In this document: one piece after another, positions 31,943-43,299 of the stretch
Numbering within the stretch: the stretch's first letter is position 1
Layout: each line of letters starts with the position of its first letter
Position numbers and translations under genes: made by a program
Assembly: GCF_022458985.1 (NCBI RefSeq)
Contig: NC_061773.1
Location: 5,436,001 to 5,500,000, forward strand
DNA length: 64,000 bases
Direction of reading: 5' to 3'
DNA from: Mugil cephalus
Lineage: Eukaryota; Chordata; Actinopteri; Mugiliformes; Mugilidae
Notes under the pieces: model-generated
What the model was told of the DNA's origin: nothing
Databases searched by the model: none
What the model saw: the letters and a program-made list of their open reading frames with translations, nothing else

Positions 31943-34389
31943 GTCTGATTACAGAGTGGGTGAGCGTTGTTATTGATGTATGCATCTATACAGCCAATAA
32001 ATGTTTGCACTGCTGTCATCTCTGTAGGTTCTTTTTCCTTCTTGCTATTGCACTTCATAATGTGCAGTGTGTAATCTTGCATTCTGCCATTTACAGACTA
32101 TTTACACCATAGCTATACTACAGATTACTGTATATTACTGTATTTGCACTTATACTAATATTACAGAGTGCTTTGCACTACTGCCTGCACAATGGACATT
32201 GTTATTGACATGTACATATACAGAGTTTACATTATTTTTGTTGTGGGCGGACAAAGCTGTAGCTGCCACAAGGTTTGTTTCTGTTACTGATTTAAATCAA
32301 TCAAAGCATCTTTGAGACAATTTGGATTCCTACCAATGTTATAGAAATAAAAATGGTTTAAATCCATGAGGGAGCAGTCTCAGAGAGTTATGAACCAGAC
32401 ATGTCACTGTCTGGTTCTATATAAAAATATAAAAAGTTTGGTATTTTGTAACAGATTTGGAGATTACTATGGAAACGCAATAAGGATGTGACAACATTTA
32501 AATGAACGCTTTTATTCTTAAAATCTCGGTTTGTCCGGAAGTCACCTCTGTTTATTCGGGTCAACTTAACACATCAATTCCTGGCTGACGTGGATGCTGG
32601 TCACATAATCTTTCTGGAAACAAAACAATTAGCACAATGTCAAATTCTACAGATGTCAAAAAAATAAATAAATAAATAAATTTGTTAATTTAAAGCAAAA
32701 GTATTCAATATAGTTTGTGAATAAAGTTAAAATGACTGAAAGTACTGTAATTTTTGAAACTTTAAAATCCTGCCTGTCCTGATGAACTTTGATGGGTTCG
32801 TTGTTTCTGTATGTGTGCTCCGGCAGAGATGTGAACCGTGGATCATTACATTCAAACCTGAGGCCATGGGTGAAGGAGCTTGTGATATTAGTGGGTGCAC
32901 AGGTCATCAAGAATCAAGAGTCTCACCTGCCACAAAGAAGCCCCCAACACGTACGCTCATTACTGTATGGGAAGTCTGAGGCTCATGGCTCCACATCCAG
33001 CAGACGCGCACGGGTCAGCTGTTGACTGGTCATTGTGCTCCAGTTACTCTCTAATAGGCCTGTGACTCTGCAGGGCCTCCGAACACTGGGACATAGAGGC
33101 AGCACAGAAAAACAACAACATGCTCATTGTGAAGGTCCCTCCCTTCAGTCCTGTCTGTCTTTCTCTCTCCGTCTTACACACGATAATTCTTAAAGTAGGG
33201 TGCCACATGGTCTCTTCATTATTTATAAAACAAAGTGAGATAAACCGTAAAGCTCCCTCTGTTTTCCTCCACTAGACTGCCTGTTTGACAGCTTCAGGCT
33301 CTTGTTGTGACCTGCATTCATACAAGAGTGATCAGTCCACATGGTGTCACCAAAGTTTGACTTCAAAATAAGACATCTTTTAAAGGAATGCAGCTGTGGA
33401 ATGCAAATAAGTGCCTGCAGATTGTGCTACTAAGTCTTGGCATTACGTACACTTCCGTCGTAGTCGTCAACATCGGTCTCATTCAAAATCTGCAGAGGTA
33501 ACTAGTTAGATATAACTCCCCATAGTATATCAAGTACTAAATCAGTTATAATTATCCAGTTCTCCAGTGTATATAGATGCCACACATTTTACTGAACTGT
33601 TGGTGTGTTGCTGATAATATGTTTAACTTCCTGATGACATGACATTTTATGCTGTGGATTCAAAAGTCTCCAACCATATTGAAATCAGTATTTGTACTAC
33701 TTGTATAGATGGAGAATTGTCCCAGGCCGAATAGACTGAAAAAGACATAACTGTGAGAGATTATGAGACGGCAGCGTTGTATTCCAGCGTGTCCTGTTTG
33801 AGAGTGAGAAAAGCATTTCATGTGCCATATTTGAGCCTGGAGGTTTTTTTTGCCTCCCTGAATCATTCCCAAATGTCTCCTAATCAAAGATTAAACAGAT
33901 TTATCCACCATTCCCCTGTTGGATTAAGATTTTTAAAGGGGGAAAAAAGACTTATATGATTTATAATATTTTATATATCATAATTAAAGAACTAATACAA
34001 ATGTGAAAATTTGGCATTTTATACACTTGATACAGTAACGATTTTAACCAAGACAAAGATTTTTTTTTTCCTTCAGCACATTCAAAATACTCTACAGGCA
34101 GAACAAATATTAAAAAAAAAAACACAGACATTTTTTTTTTAAAAAGAAATAGATATGAGCTAAAATAAGCGAAACAACATCATCAAATAAAACAAGAAAA
34201 CAAGAGTCATTTATGTATGAATACAATTAATACATAAATATTATTATTATTCATACATTAACCCAACTGTGAATTAACCGGTGAGAAATCTGATACTGAA
34301 ATATAATATTTTAAATATTACAGAGAGGTTATAGTGTACAGTCATTATATGTGTATAACAGTGTGATTTACTTACCACTTCACCACAGT
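31943..34389. other. Intergenic DNA between CYB561D2 and RASSF1
   Basis: In human this interval holds NPRL2 and ZMYND10; neither is recognisable here on either strand. The DNA is AT-rich with poly-A/T runs near 34060-34140. One small splice-like pattern near 32.5-33.05 kb is listed separately. Otherwise I see nothing that I can support. Confidence 0.6.
32511..33050 (-). other. Possible small minus-strand transcript, unrecognised
   Basis: On the minus strand there is a splice donor-like ctcac complement at 32922-32926, an acceptor-like tttccag complement at about 32611-32617, a short terminal open stretch ending KDYVTSIHVSQELMC, and a poly(A)-like complement tttatt at 32511-32516. No continuous reading frame with an upstream ATG joins the two pieces convincingly in the frame of that ending, so it may be a non-coding RNA or chance. 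No family is recognised. Confidence 0.18.
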
Positions 34390-34634
34390 AAACCCATGTA
34401 GGTCTGTGAGTGAGAACAGAGGGGATTCCTCTCCCAGTGCACTTTAAAACACATCTAAATTAGTGGGATTAGACGGTAATCCCACACTCTCAATGTGCAT
34501 GCGCAAACTCCAGTGTGTGTGCGTCTCTGCCTCCGGGGGACTGTTCGGCGCTAATTCATCCACGAACTGCTTTTATTCTCCGGACCGTCTCTACGACGAG
34601 TGGTGGTGATGAAGTAAACAATGAAGTAAACAAG
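34390..34634 (+). promoter_or_regulatory. Probable RASSF1 promoter with non-coding first exon
   Basis: This segment is richer in GC and CpG than its surroundings and ends in a strong donor (caag followed by gtaagg at 34635). The first coding exon of RASSF1 appears to open with the acceptor ctcttgcag ending at 35930, 124 nt before the ATG. A 5' non-coding exon here would fit. The start site is inferred only. Confidence 0.4.
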
Positions 34635-36054
34635 GTAAGGCCATTCTTTATCAGTCTCGCGGTCAGAAACAAAATCCTTTGTGACATTTGGTGTCAACTG
34701 AGTTCGCCGTCCCGCTTCAGACTACAGGATTAAACTGGCCGTCCGGTCCGGCTGCACGCAGAGCTGCATTTAGAAACTACCACAGACTAATGAAGCAATG
34801 ATTTATGACACAGACTAAAGTCATAGTTTGAATCGAGCATAAACCGTTATAAAATAATAATTGAATAAAAACATGCATGGGTGATCCTGGTTACAATGCG
34901 TCCTTGTCGCTCTGCGTGAATAACTGTGCCGTGTGGTGACCCACTTGGCAAAACGCACAAAAAAAAAGAAACCCGGGTCGTTCACATTCAAGTCACAGCG
35001 CAGCTACACGACGAAACTAATTTGGCAAAGTTTTAGAGTCACCTGTCAACATTTTACACTTGTTCTTCTTCCTCATTCAAAGTGGTGTGATCACTGGTGG
35101 ATTTATTTATCATAAGGTAAGATGCTGCAGCAAAATGTCAAATCATGTGCAGATTCGTCATTACTAATACATTAAAATAAAAACTATAAAAATGTGTGTT
35201 TAAACTGAAGTTTAATATCTCATTTTTATAAACCAGCAGTGAATGTACCCATTGAAATACAACGGAGAACCAGTAACAAGAAAATATATAAATATATATG
35301 TGCACTAGCCTACTGTTAGTAAATGAGGCCTAGTTAGTGTCCATGGTCACTATTCAATTGTATTGTATTGTGTTTTTAGTATTTTTGACAATCTCAATCA
35401 AAACATCCGGTTTAACAGCACCACAAATGATTAGCGCTGTTCCAACCAACCTGCACATTTGTGGCATTTTGGGGAGCGGTTTTTTAGCAGCGATGGCTGA
35501 CACTTGGGCTGATGTGAGTTTTAACCTTTATCTATAGGGGTCTGAAAATTCTCCCTCGTTTCTTTGGTTTGCTTTGATGTGCTTGTTGTTTTGTTTTTCT
35601 TCTTCTTGTTTTTTTCCTCTTTCTGAATCTAATCAGTGACATTAACACACATTAACAGTGTTTTGACCAAAACATGCAGCTTTGAGTCACTGCCACAGTT
35701 TGAGTCGTCCCTGGATTGCGTGGGATTATATTCGTCATCTTGTCCCACATTTTAATATAATCGTATGAATCCTGGCTTCAGACAGCGAAGGTTAATCTTT
35801 GTTTTTCTGTTAGTGAAGTCCATACAGACACTGAATATTATGCTGTATTGCCTCATAAACAGATTCAAACGTGCCAGATTCTCTCTCAGATGTACAACAA
35901 TGTGTAATAATTTCAATCTGTCTCTTGCAGCTGATAAAAATTTAGAGGATAATTGTCCCTCTAAATAAAACGCTGCTTTGAAAGTGGACTGCAACAAAAA
36001 GCTCATGGACAGCTAGTGCTTGCTTGACATGCCAGTATTCGCACCGAGGACAGG

Positions 36055-37017
36055 ATGTCTAAGTGTGAGCTGATCGAGCTGAAAGACCTCAGTGTGAGTG
36101 ATCCCATCGAGCTAGCTGCTCCAGCCGTCCACACGGCCCACGCGCCCGGAAACCCAGGACAGCCCGGCCACTACCACGTTGTCCGTCTGGTTGGAGACAG
36201 TGTCAGCATTGAAGCCCCCGGATGCCATGCGGGAGAGGCTGGCGTGGGTCACGACTTCCAGCCTGACAGTTACACTCATCTCACCTGGTGTGACCTGTGT
36301 GGAGAATTCATCTGGGGACTTTACAAGCAGAGTTTACGCTGTGCCAGTGAGTACCTCCCACAAATGGTTATGGATCTGTTTAAAGACTGAGTCTGGTAAA
36401 AAAATCTGTGTTTATCTGATTGGCAACAAACAAGCTAAGAGGTAATCCTCACACAAATGCAAGTCTATGTGAGCGGAGCCTGATGATATGTGTAACAGAC
36501 CTAAAAACACATAAATGAGCCGATGCACACAGCATTTATGAAGAACATGGGCACCGTCATTTACTCTGAGTCAGTTCCTCATTCACCGTCCTGCTGCAGT
36601 CAGTCCCCAACAACAGCACTATTGACTCCTATTTGATTAGCTGAAAAATGTCTTGTTTAGTTATTCTAGAGAATTATTTACCTTTTGTGAAAATGGAAGT
36701 TTATATAAGATGACTCTTTAGAAATGAAATCTTATGAAGGAACACACAGATCAGGCATAACATTAAGACCACCTTCCTAACATTGTGTAGCTCTCCCTTG
36801 TGCCTCCAGAACAGTGTGTGTTTGTGGTGTCTGGCAACACAGTGTTGTTAGTGGGGTCTTTGGATCCTATAGGTTGAGGGGAGGGGCCTCTGTGGATCAT
36901 ACCACAGATACTTGATCAATTTGGGATCTAGTGAATTTGGGGGCCAGGTCAACTCCTTGTTCTGTTCTTCAAGTTTTTTTTTAGTTGTTCCTACTACTGT
37001 TTCTCTGTGTGTGTGTT

Positions 37018-37085
<68 letters not shown>

Positions 37086-39985
37086 AGGCTGCATCCTGCT
37101 GTGTCGTTGCTGTGGAGTGGGGGTGTCTGGTCTGGTCTAGGTGGGTGGTGTTTAAGTAACATCTACATGAATGCCAGGTCCAGAAATTTCCCAATGTTAT
37201 TCACTTCTCCTGTCAGTGGTCATGATGTTCTGCTTGTTTGTTGAAAATGATTAGCTGCTGAGAGCACAATGGTGAAAGACATTGGTTTTGGCCTTCATGT
37301 GTATAGATTAGAAATATATACAATATATTTGAAGAATATAGAGTCATTTTTTTCTTTGTAGGTGTGTAGATTTCTGTTATGATGAATTAAACAATAGAAT
37401 CATTAACCATGTTGACGCCTTGTTGAACATAAAGCCTAAATCAGCCCTGCATTCTTATAGTAACTATGTCATGTCCATTCACATCTCGCTTTCTAGTATC
37501 TCCAGATTTCAGGATGCCCATGTTAGTGTTTCCATTCAGGACAAACTTCACCCCAGGCTTTTGCCTAATCTGTAGGAAGCTCTGGAAAGCTTCACGGTAC
37601 AGCTCCTTTCTGATACAGCCTGGGAGTCTCTTTGCTCCTCTGCCTTTCTATTGTAGCATCAGGCCCATTTCACGAAGAAACTAACTGCTGAGAGATGAAC
37701 AGTTGACACTGCAGACGTCTCTGACCCGATGACCTCTTGCCAAAGCAAAGCTGAAACAAATCTGAATTTGCTATACCTGCGCCCTGTAATGGTTTCTGTC
37801 CGTCTCTCTCTCCTTAGACTGCAGCTACACTTGTCACTACCGCTGCAGACCGTTCATCCAGCTGGACTGCAGCACACATGGGAGTTTGTTCACAAATCAT
37901 GCAGATTTCTCTGTTGACTCCATCGAGACTGACACAAATGTGGTAAGGAGCAATGCCACCAATAGTACACCTGAAATGTTTGGTATTATATCATTAAAAA
38001 TAATATTTACTTAATCCTTAAAGCGTAAATTCTGACATTACATTTAAATGTGCAACCAGGAACAAGTGGTTCCAAGAAAAATGCTCAGCGCTGGTCATAT
38101 GGTGTAGGTGGGTAGGTCAAAGCAGATGGAGGCTGCCAGATTGTCCGCTGCTGTCCACGGTGTGTAGCTGAGCCATATATCCTCAGGAGTACTGGTTTTA
38201 TTGCCCATTCGTCGTCAGTGCATCTATTCAGAAAGTAATTCAGGAGACAACTGAGGGGAGGGGATAACTTAACCTTCAGCAATTAAACAGCTGTCCAGAG
38301 AAACACCGAAGGACCTTTTTATTTATCTTATTTTGCAAATGATCTCTACCCAGGAATAACCAATCACTGAAAACACTAAGAGAGAATCACTGAAAACCTG
38401 TAATTAATGAAATAATTTAAATGGTCTACTCTAAATGCTTCTTGGGGAAGGTGCAGCAGAATAGTGAATTCTACAAAAAACAAAGCTTGCGATACTGACA
38501 ATTATAAATTATAGGGTCAGGTTGGGGCAAGAGAAAGTATGTCCTAACTTCAGGAGAAAGCTTAGCTTTTAGAATAATTAAACAGCTCTCACTGGGATTG
38601 GGCTGACCCTCCAAACATCTTTGTCAGGTTTTATTGATGGGGAGGAGCAAGTGGAGATGCTGATGTCAAAAGAGCTGCTGGCAGAACAGAAGAGAGACGA
38701 GGAGGACAGCGAAGCCATTGTTCCATGCAGCTCCAGGGGTTATTTTAAAACGGATACGTTTGATGACAGAAATCTGAGCTTTTACAATGACTTGGGGAAA
38801 CACAGCAAGTGAATGCCGTCAGGAATATAGCGGCTCAGAGCTAGAACTGTATTTCACTGCATGTGCGTCTTTCTTTCACAAGGTGAGGCTAAACCATAGA
38901 TTAACAATCAAATTTCATCCTGCAAGGAGTGGTAAGTGATTTGACGCTTTCCATCATGTTGTCTCATTGTTGCTCTGCCTGTCCTCTTTTTTTTTTCAGG
39001 ATGAAAAGACAGAGTTGGGCAAACAGGAGCTGACTGCTGGTGAGATTCAACAGAGGGTTATCGATTACAACGCTCAGATCAACAGCAACCTGTACATGGT
39101 GGATGTGAGTGACTTTTCTGAACATTCAGTCACGCAAAAACATGCACTGTAGTTGTAAGATATGATCATATGATCCAGGACGGACTGAGTTTAGTCCCAA
39201 TCTTATGCTCCATCTCTGTCTACCCTGCAGAATAAAGACGGGTCCTACACTGGTTTCATCAAGGTCCATTTTCAGTTAGTCCGTCCCATCTCCTTGCCCC
39301 CCCCTCAGAGCCTGGGCTCCACACAGGAGGGCGACCAGCAAGGCAGACATATGAAGCGGCGGACGTCTTTCTACCTCCCCAAAGACACAGCGAAGCACCT
39401 GCACATAAGCTCCGAAACACGGGTGCGAGAAGTCATCGAGGCCCTGCTCAACAAGTTCACCATGGTGGACAACCCGGCAAAGTTCGCCTTGTTTGAGCGC
39501 TCTGACAGACAAGGTCAAGGTAGGATGCTGCATGGTGATGAGTTGTTTACCAGAAAACAAAACAGGTACCAAATTCAGAAGCTCTGATTGTTTTTCCCCC
39601 CCAGTGTACATGCGTAAACTGTCTGACGACGAGCGTCCTCTGTATCTGCGTCTGTGTGCTGGCCCCAGAGAAACAGCCTTGAGTCTGGTGTTGAAAGAAA
39701 ACGAGACAGGGGACGTAAATGTACGTTTCAGTTCGCCTCTGTGATACCTTCGTTGACCTGTTGTAAACCTTTTGTTTAACGACATATATTTTGTATGTAT
39801 AGTTGCTTTTAACATGCGCTTGCTCTCCTCCACAGTGGGATGCCTTCAGCTTTCCTGAGTTGTGCAACTTTCTGCGAATCTTGCAGCGGGAGGAAGAAGA
39901 GCACGTGCGGCAAATTGTGAAGCGCTACGCTCTTGCTAGAGACAGGATGAAACAGGCCATGGCCCAGATAACTACCCCTGGGTGA
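36055..39985 (+). CDS. rassf1: RASSF1 (RASSF1A-like long form), Ras-association / SARAH scaffold
   Basis: RASSF1A is a tumour-suppressor scaffold that binds MST kinases through SARAH and acts on microtubules and Hippo signalling. Exons 36055-36346, 37818-37942, 39000-39104, 39231-39519, 39605-39720 and 39836-39985 sum to 1077 nt, 358 residues (human A form 340). The start MSKCELIELKDLSVSD resembles human MSGEPELIELREL. The C1 zinc finger begins at His66 and continues WCDLCGEFIWGL, LRCANCSYTCHYRCRPF. The ATM-site/linker region is followed by YNAQINSNLYMVDNKDGSYT. The RA domain starts at RRTSFYLPKDTAKHLH (about 217) and runs to about 308 with KFALFERSDRQGQVY. SARAH (310-355) has NWDAFSFPELCNFLRILQRE. 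All phases close. A RASSF1C-type alternative first exon was searched for in intron 2; none splices in frame to exon 3. Confidence 0.95.
36743..37238. mobile_element. Non-autonomous Tc1/mariner-like element in RASSF1 intron 1
   Basis: The left end carries gatcaggcataacattaaga and ccaccttcctaacattgtg, and the right end carries cctgtcagtggtcatgatg, the two termini of an abundant fish Tc1/mariner-like family. The copy is about 0.5 kb, far shorter than a transposase-bearing element (about 1.5 kb or more). The central part is replaced by a GT run. No transposase frame remains, so this is an internally deleted, immobile copy. Confidence 0.65.
37006..37084. repeat. (GT)n microsatellite inside the Tc1-like copy
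   Basis: About 35-40 GT dinucleotides with a few TTT interruptions at the left side. It lies exactly where the element lacks its central part. Confidence 0.95.
38627..38812 (+). other. Orphan open segment in RASSF1 intron 2
   Basis: A tttgtcag acceptor-like site ends at 38626. The following frame is open for about 61 codons to a TGA at 38810-38812. It encodes MLMSKELLAEQKRDEEDSEA and then a segment rich in Ser, Asp and aromatic residues ending YNDLGKHSK. Entered in phase 1, it could follow RASSF1 exon 1, which ends in phase 1, as an alternative terminal exon. No in-frame donor joins it to exon 3. I do not recognise the sequence; a chance open frame is quite possible. Confidence 0.25.
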
Positions 39986-39999
39986 TGAGAAGACGTTAA

Positions 40000-40005
40000 A
40001 ATAAA
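40000..40005 (+). terminator. First poly(A) signal after RASSF1
   Basis: AATAAA lies only 15 nt after the RASSF1 stop codon. Further AATAAA hexamers follow up to about 40450, so a longer 3' UTR is equally possible. Confidence 0.4.
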
Positions 40006-41314
40006 CCTCGTATTTGAACCATAAGAAAGACCTACTCCTGCCTTGAAAAGAATCATGGATCCATAAGAAAATTTATAGCAACATAAAAGGGACAAGAAGA
40101 GCTCAGGAAATGATGTTATTGGCAGGATGGGTTTCTAGTAAAACAGGGAGACTGTTACATACAAGGTGAATTAACTAAAGGATCAGGTCGTACTACGATT
40201 GTGAACACAGGACCACTGCTATGATCGGAATTGGCACAAAACTTAAAAGGCTGTCTTGACTGGATGCAATTCCTTCTTTAATACCGATGCTGCTCAATGT
40301 GTTTATTAAGAGACACAGATAATAATAGTAATAAATTGTGATTTTATTTGTAATTTATCTTTAGTTTTTAAAATGTTAGCACATCAACTTGTGAAATTAA
40401 ATTAAAATAAATTTATATTCGTATTATCTAATAAACACATCATAATAAATGATGAGTCACTTTTCCTTATTTTACACTTAATTTGTGCTCTGGCTTTTTA
40501 AGTGGGGGCCAGAGTATCATGGTCAAAAGTGTGTGAACACTTTATTATTGTGATGGTTCTGTGTCTTTGTCTTTTATTTGTGCAGATGTTCTGAGTTTTC
40601 TTTTTTAATTTGTTAAGTTCCTTATTTTCCGTGTATTGCTCATTGGTTTCTCCCAGTGTGTTTGCCCTGATTAGTTTTTTGCACTTAACACATTGGCTTC
40701 ACTGTAGTCTACCCGAGCCATAAATGTTAGGCCACTAGCAATAGCAAATTTTAAATCAATACAGATACATTTTAAGATAAATATGCAAATTAAATTTGAA
40801 CTTAATGGTAAAATAAGCAAGTATTTGTCTGTCCAAACAGGGTTACGTCAGTGCTTTTCACTGTTAATTTTACATTTCAAAGTTTAAAAGACATATTTCT
40901 GACTCAGCATTTTGGCACTACTACACGCTACATTGTATGCAGACTGTTACCCGGCTACAAGGGTTTCCTGGGCTGCAACACTGTAGGAATAGCTGAAATC
41001 TTGTGAAACCTGTTGCATTCTGCATCAGTTCACTTCCTATGGGAATCTTATTGGTACCATGAGAATTGTAACAACAATTTAAATAAAAATAACTTAAGTG
41101 GATAAACCAACGATTTCTTCTAACTGGTGGAGGTGCAGCAGAGCATAGTTAATTAAACAAAAATGCGAGTAGGTCTGGTGGACATACCATATACTGTATA
41201 GACAGAAACTTTCCTTGAAAAAAAAAAATTAATGTGCATTTTAATCTGTCAATGCATGTGGCTCAATTCCACACAAGCTTGTGCAGCTCACTCTGACAAA
41301 ACATCATGTCCCCA
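40006..41314. other. RASSF1 3' flank, no gene seen
   Basis: AT-rich DNA, the first part of which (to about 40450) may be RASSF1 3' UTR with several poly(A) hexamers. No exon or named repeat is supported in the remainder. Confidence 0.6.
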
Positions 41315-42000
41315 GCAGAGTCAGAGACCTCAACACTGACTATTATAACAACTTCAGGATGAGAACCTGTTCAGAAGCAGTGACATCAGGCTGGCACAAG
41401 ATCAAGACATTCTCCCTGGCCATAAACATGCTCACAAAGTCTGCTGAACCAGAGTGCAGGACGAAGTCTGCGTAACGCCAGCCACCGATCAGAGCGTTTA
41501 TAGACGACCTCACAGTCACCACAGAATCAGTCCCAGGCTGCCGGTAGATTCTAAAGGGTCTCGAAAAGCCGATGGTGGATGCGAGGATGCGCTTTAAACC
41601 AGCCAGGTCAAGATCAATAGTGCCAAGTAGAGGAAAAGTAGATGACAAGTAGCAGTTCAGCGTTGCAGGTGCAACAATCCCGACCATCAGATGAGCCTGT
41701 CGTGAGCTTTGGTAAGGGGTCTGAGGGACGCAGCATCAAGCAAATCAATCTGCACTAAACTGGAAAGAAGGCTGAAGTCAGTGGACTAGTCTGGATTGCC
41801 AGGGAAGTTCAAAGCTTGGTTTTACCAACATGGCATCCTTTCCAGGATCCTGTACTCCACGTCTATGAAGTGCCAATCTAGACAGTAGAAACCCTTGACA
41901 GAAAGATCAGCAACCACCTAAGAAGATGTGTGGGGCTTCCAAGAGGTCTGAAGAGCATTGCTCTCTATGGGCACCATAACAAACTTGACTTCCTCTCAAG
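41315..42000 (+). mobile_element. Decayed reverse-transcriptase fragment of a non-LTR retrotransposon (LINE-like)
   Basis: Plus-strand pieces read VRDLNTDYYNNF, then NMLTKSAEPECRTKS, then AFIDDLTVTTESVPGCR with the F-x-D-D form of the reverse-transcriptase catalytic box, then ILKGLEK, and further on a KAW..YQHGI-like stretch and HLRR.LGLPR-like stretch ending at a SIALYGH-like motif. These belong to a reverse-transcriptase family common in fish genomes. The copy has internal stops, frame changes and missing segments and covers only the palm and thumb parts. No 5' or 3' end was identified, and I cannot assign the clade with confidence. Confidence 0.6.
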
Positions 42001-42039
42001 TGTTTTAGTGTGATTTAAATGAAAGTAAAGTGAACTAAA

Positions 42040-42670
42040 TACATCCCTTTTGTCTTTCTGTCCAGGCTCTCATTTCATTGTGCCTCATATTTGTTTATAA
42101 TAGTCTTACATCTATTTATAACAACACCTAATTTGCACTAATTTACCTAAAGCTGACAAATAACACCTATGATATTAACATAGTATCTGTTAATTATAAT
42201 TAATTATATCTGTTAATAATAGTGTCATGTTCTTGTCACTTTACTTAGCGCTGACAAATAGCACTTATGATATTGCATAGCTGTTTATAAATGTGTGCTG
42301 TAGAGAGATGTATACATTATTATAACTTTATTACATATACTTATAGCTACAGATATAAAGGACTAAAGGCGAAGTCAAAACTTATTATGCATCACTATGC
42401 ACATTTAGCAAAGCCAAGTAGTTATGATGCATCATAACATTAACAAGTGACTAGGCAGATATTGACATATTTATTATGCACTATTCAGATTAAAATTATA
42501 ATCATTCATAACCAGTTGTCATAATGCATCATGAAGTTGGTTATGACGACTTGTGAATATGTATAGATGGTAATAATGACCATTATAATGCTTTATAGAC
42601 ACCTTATAAAACATTATGAGTGCATTCATAGGGCATTATAAATACAACCTTCATAGAAAGTATTACCCTG
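42040..42670. repeat. AT-rich dispersed repeat, unclassified
   Basis: The stretch is built from many short related motifs (cattataatg, cttataaaac, cattcataggg, catcataac), often in both orientations, and ends in tagaaagtattaccctgag, which looks like the end of a fish miniature element. No matching opposite end is seen. It directly abuts the 8.5 kb composite structure to its right. Confidence 0.35.
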
Positions 42671-42671
42671 A

Positions 42672-43155
42672 GATTCAATTTCAATTCAATTCAATTTTAT
42701 TTATATAGCGCCAATAACAATACAAAACGTCTCAAGACGCTTCACAAAAACCAGCCTACAACCTCCAGAGCAAGCCTGAGGGCGACGGTGGCAAGGAAAA
42801 ACTCCCTTTTAACAGGAAGAAACCTTGAGCAGAACCAAGCTCATATGGAGGGACCCATCTGCCGAAGGCCAGCCGGTTAGAAACAGAGAAGATAAAGAGA
42901 AAAGAAGAGCAGGAGAAACGAGACAAACAAACTTCTGTCATAGATACATACATCAAGCTGAAGGAAACATGTAGGGTCTAGTAATATAACACATAGCTGA
43001 TGATCTATGAGACAGTTTGTGAGTATAACAGGAATCATGGGCAGGTTGGTGAATTGTTCATCTAGATAGGAGTGGACAACTGGAGGAGGCCATGATGACT
43101 GGGACAGATGTAGTTTATGGAGCTCCACAGGTCTGATACACGGCACTCCAGACCA
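42672..43155 (+). repeat. Left inverted copy of the bracketing repeat
   Basis: Begins with an ATTCA-type run and tatatagcgcc and contains aaaaactcccttttaacagg, catagctgatgatctatgag and cactggaggagg-like strings that are all found reverse-complemented at 50725-51166. This sequence type is a frequent dispersed repeat in teleosts. The left copy carries about 35 bp (near 42850-42890) that the right copy lacks. Confidence 0.85.
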
Positions 43156-43299
43156 CAAGAAGATGGAGGGAGAGGGGAGGGGAGATGGTGAGACACAGTG
43201 GTTAGTAATAGAAAATTCAATTATAAGGGATTAGAGGACAGGAGGATTAGAGGACTTCTTATTTTTGCATTTAAAAAAATCTGGGAGCAGACAGCATCT

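Noticed and set aside
36848-37162. Open frames across the GT run in RASSF1 intron 1
   Set aside because: They consist of dinucleotide-encoded repeats (Thr-His or Val-Cys) and belong to the miniature element.
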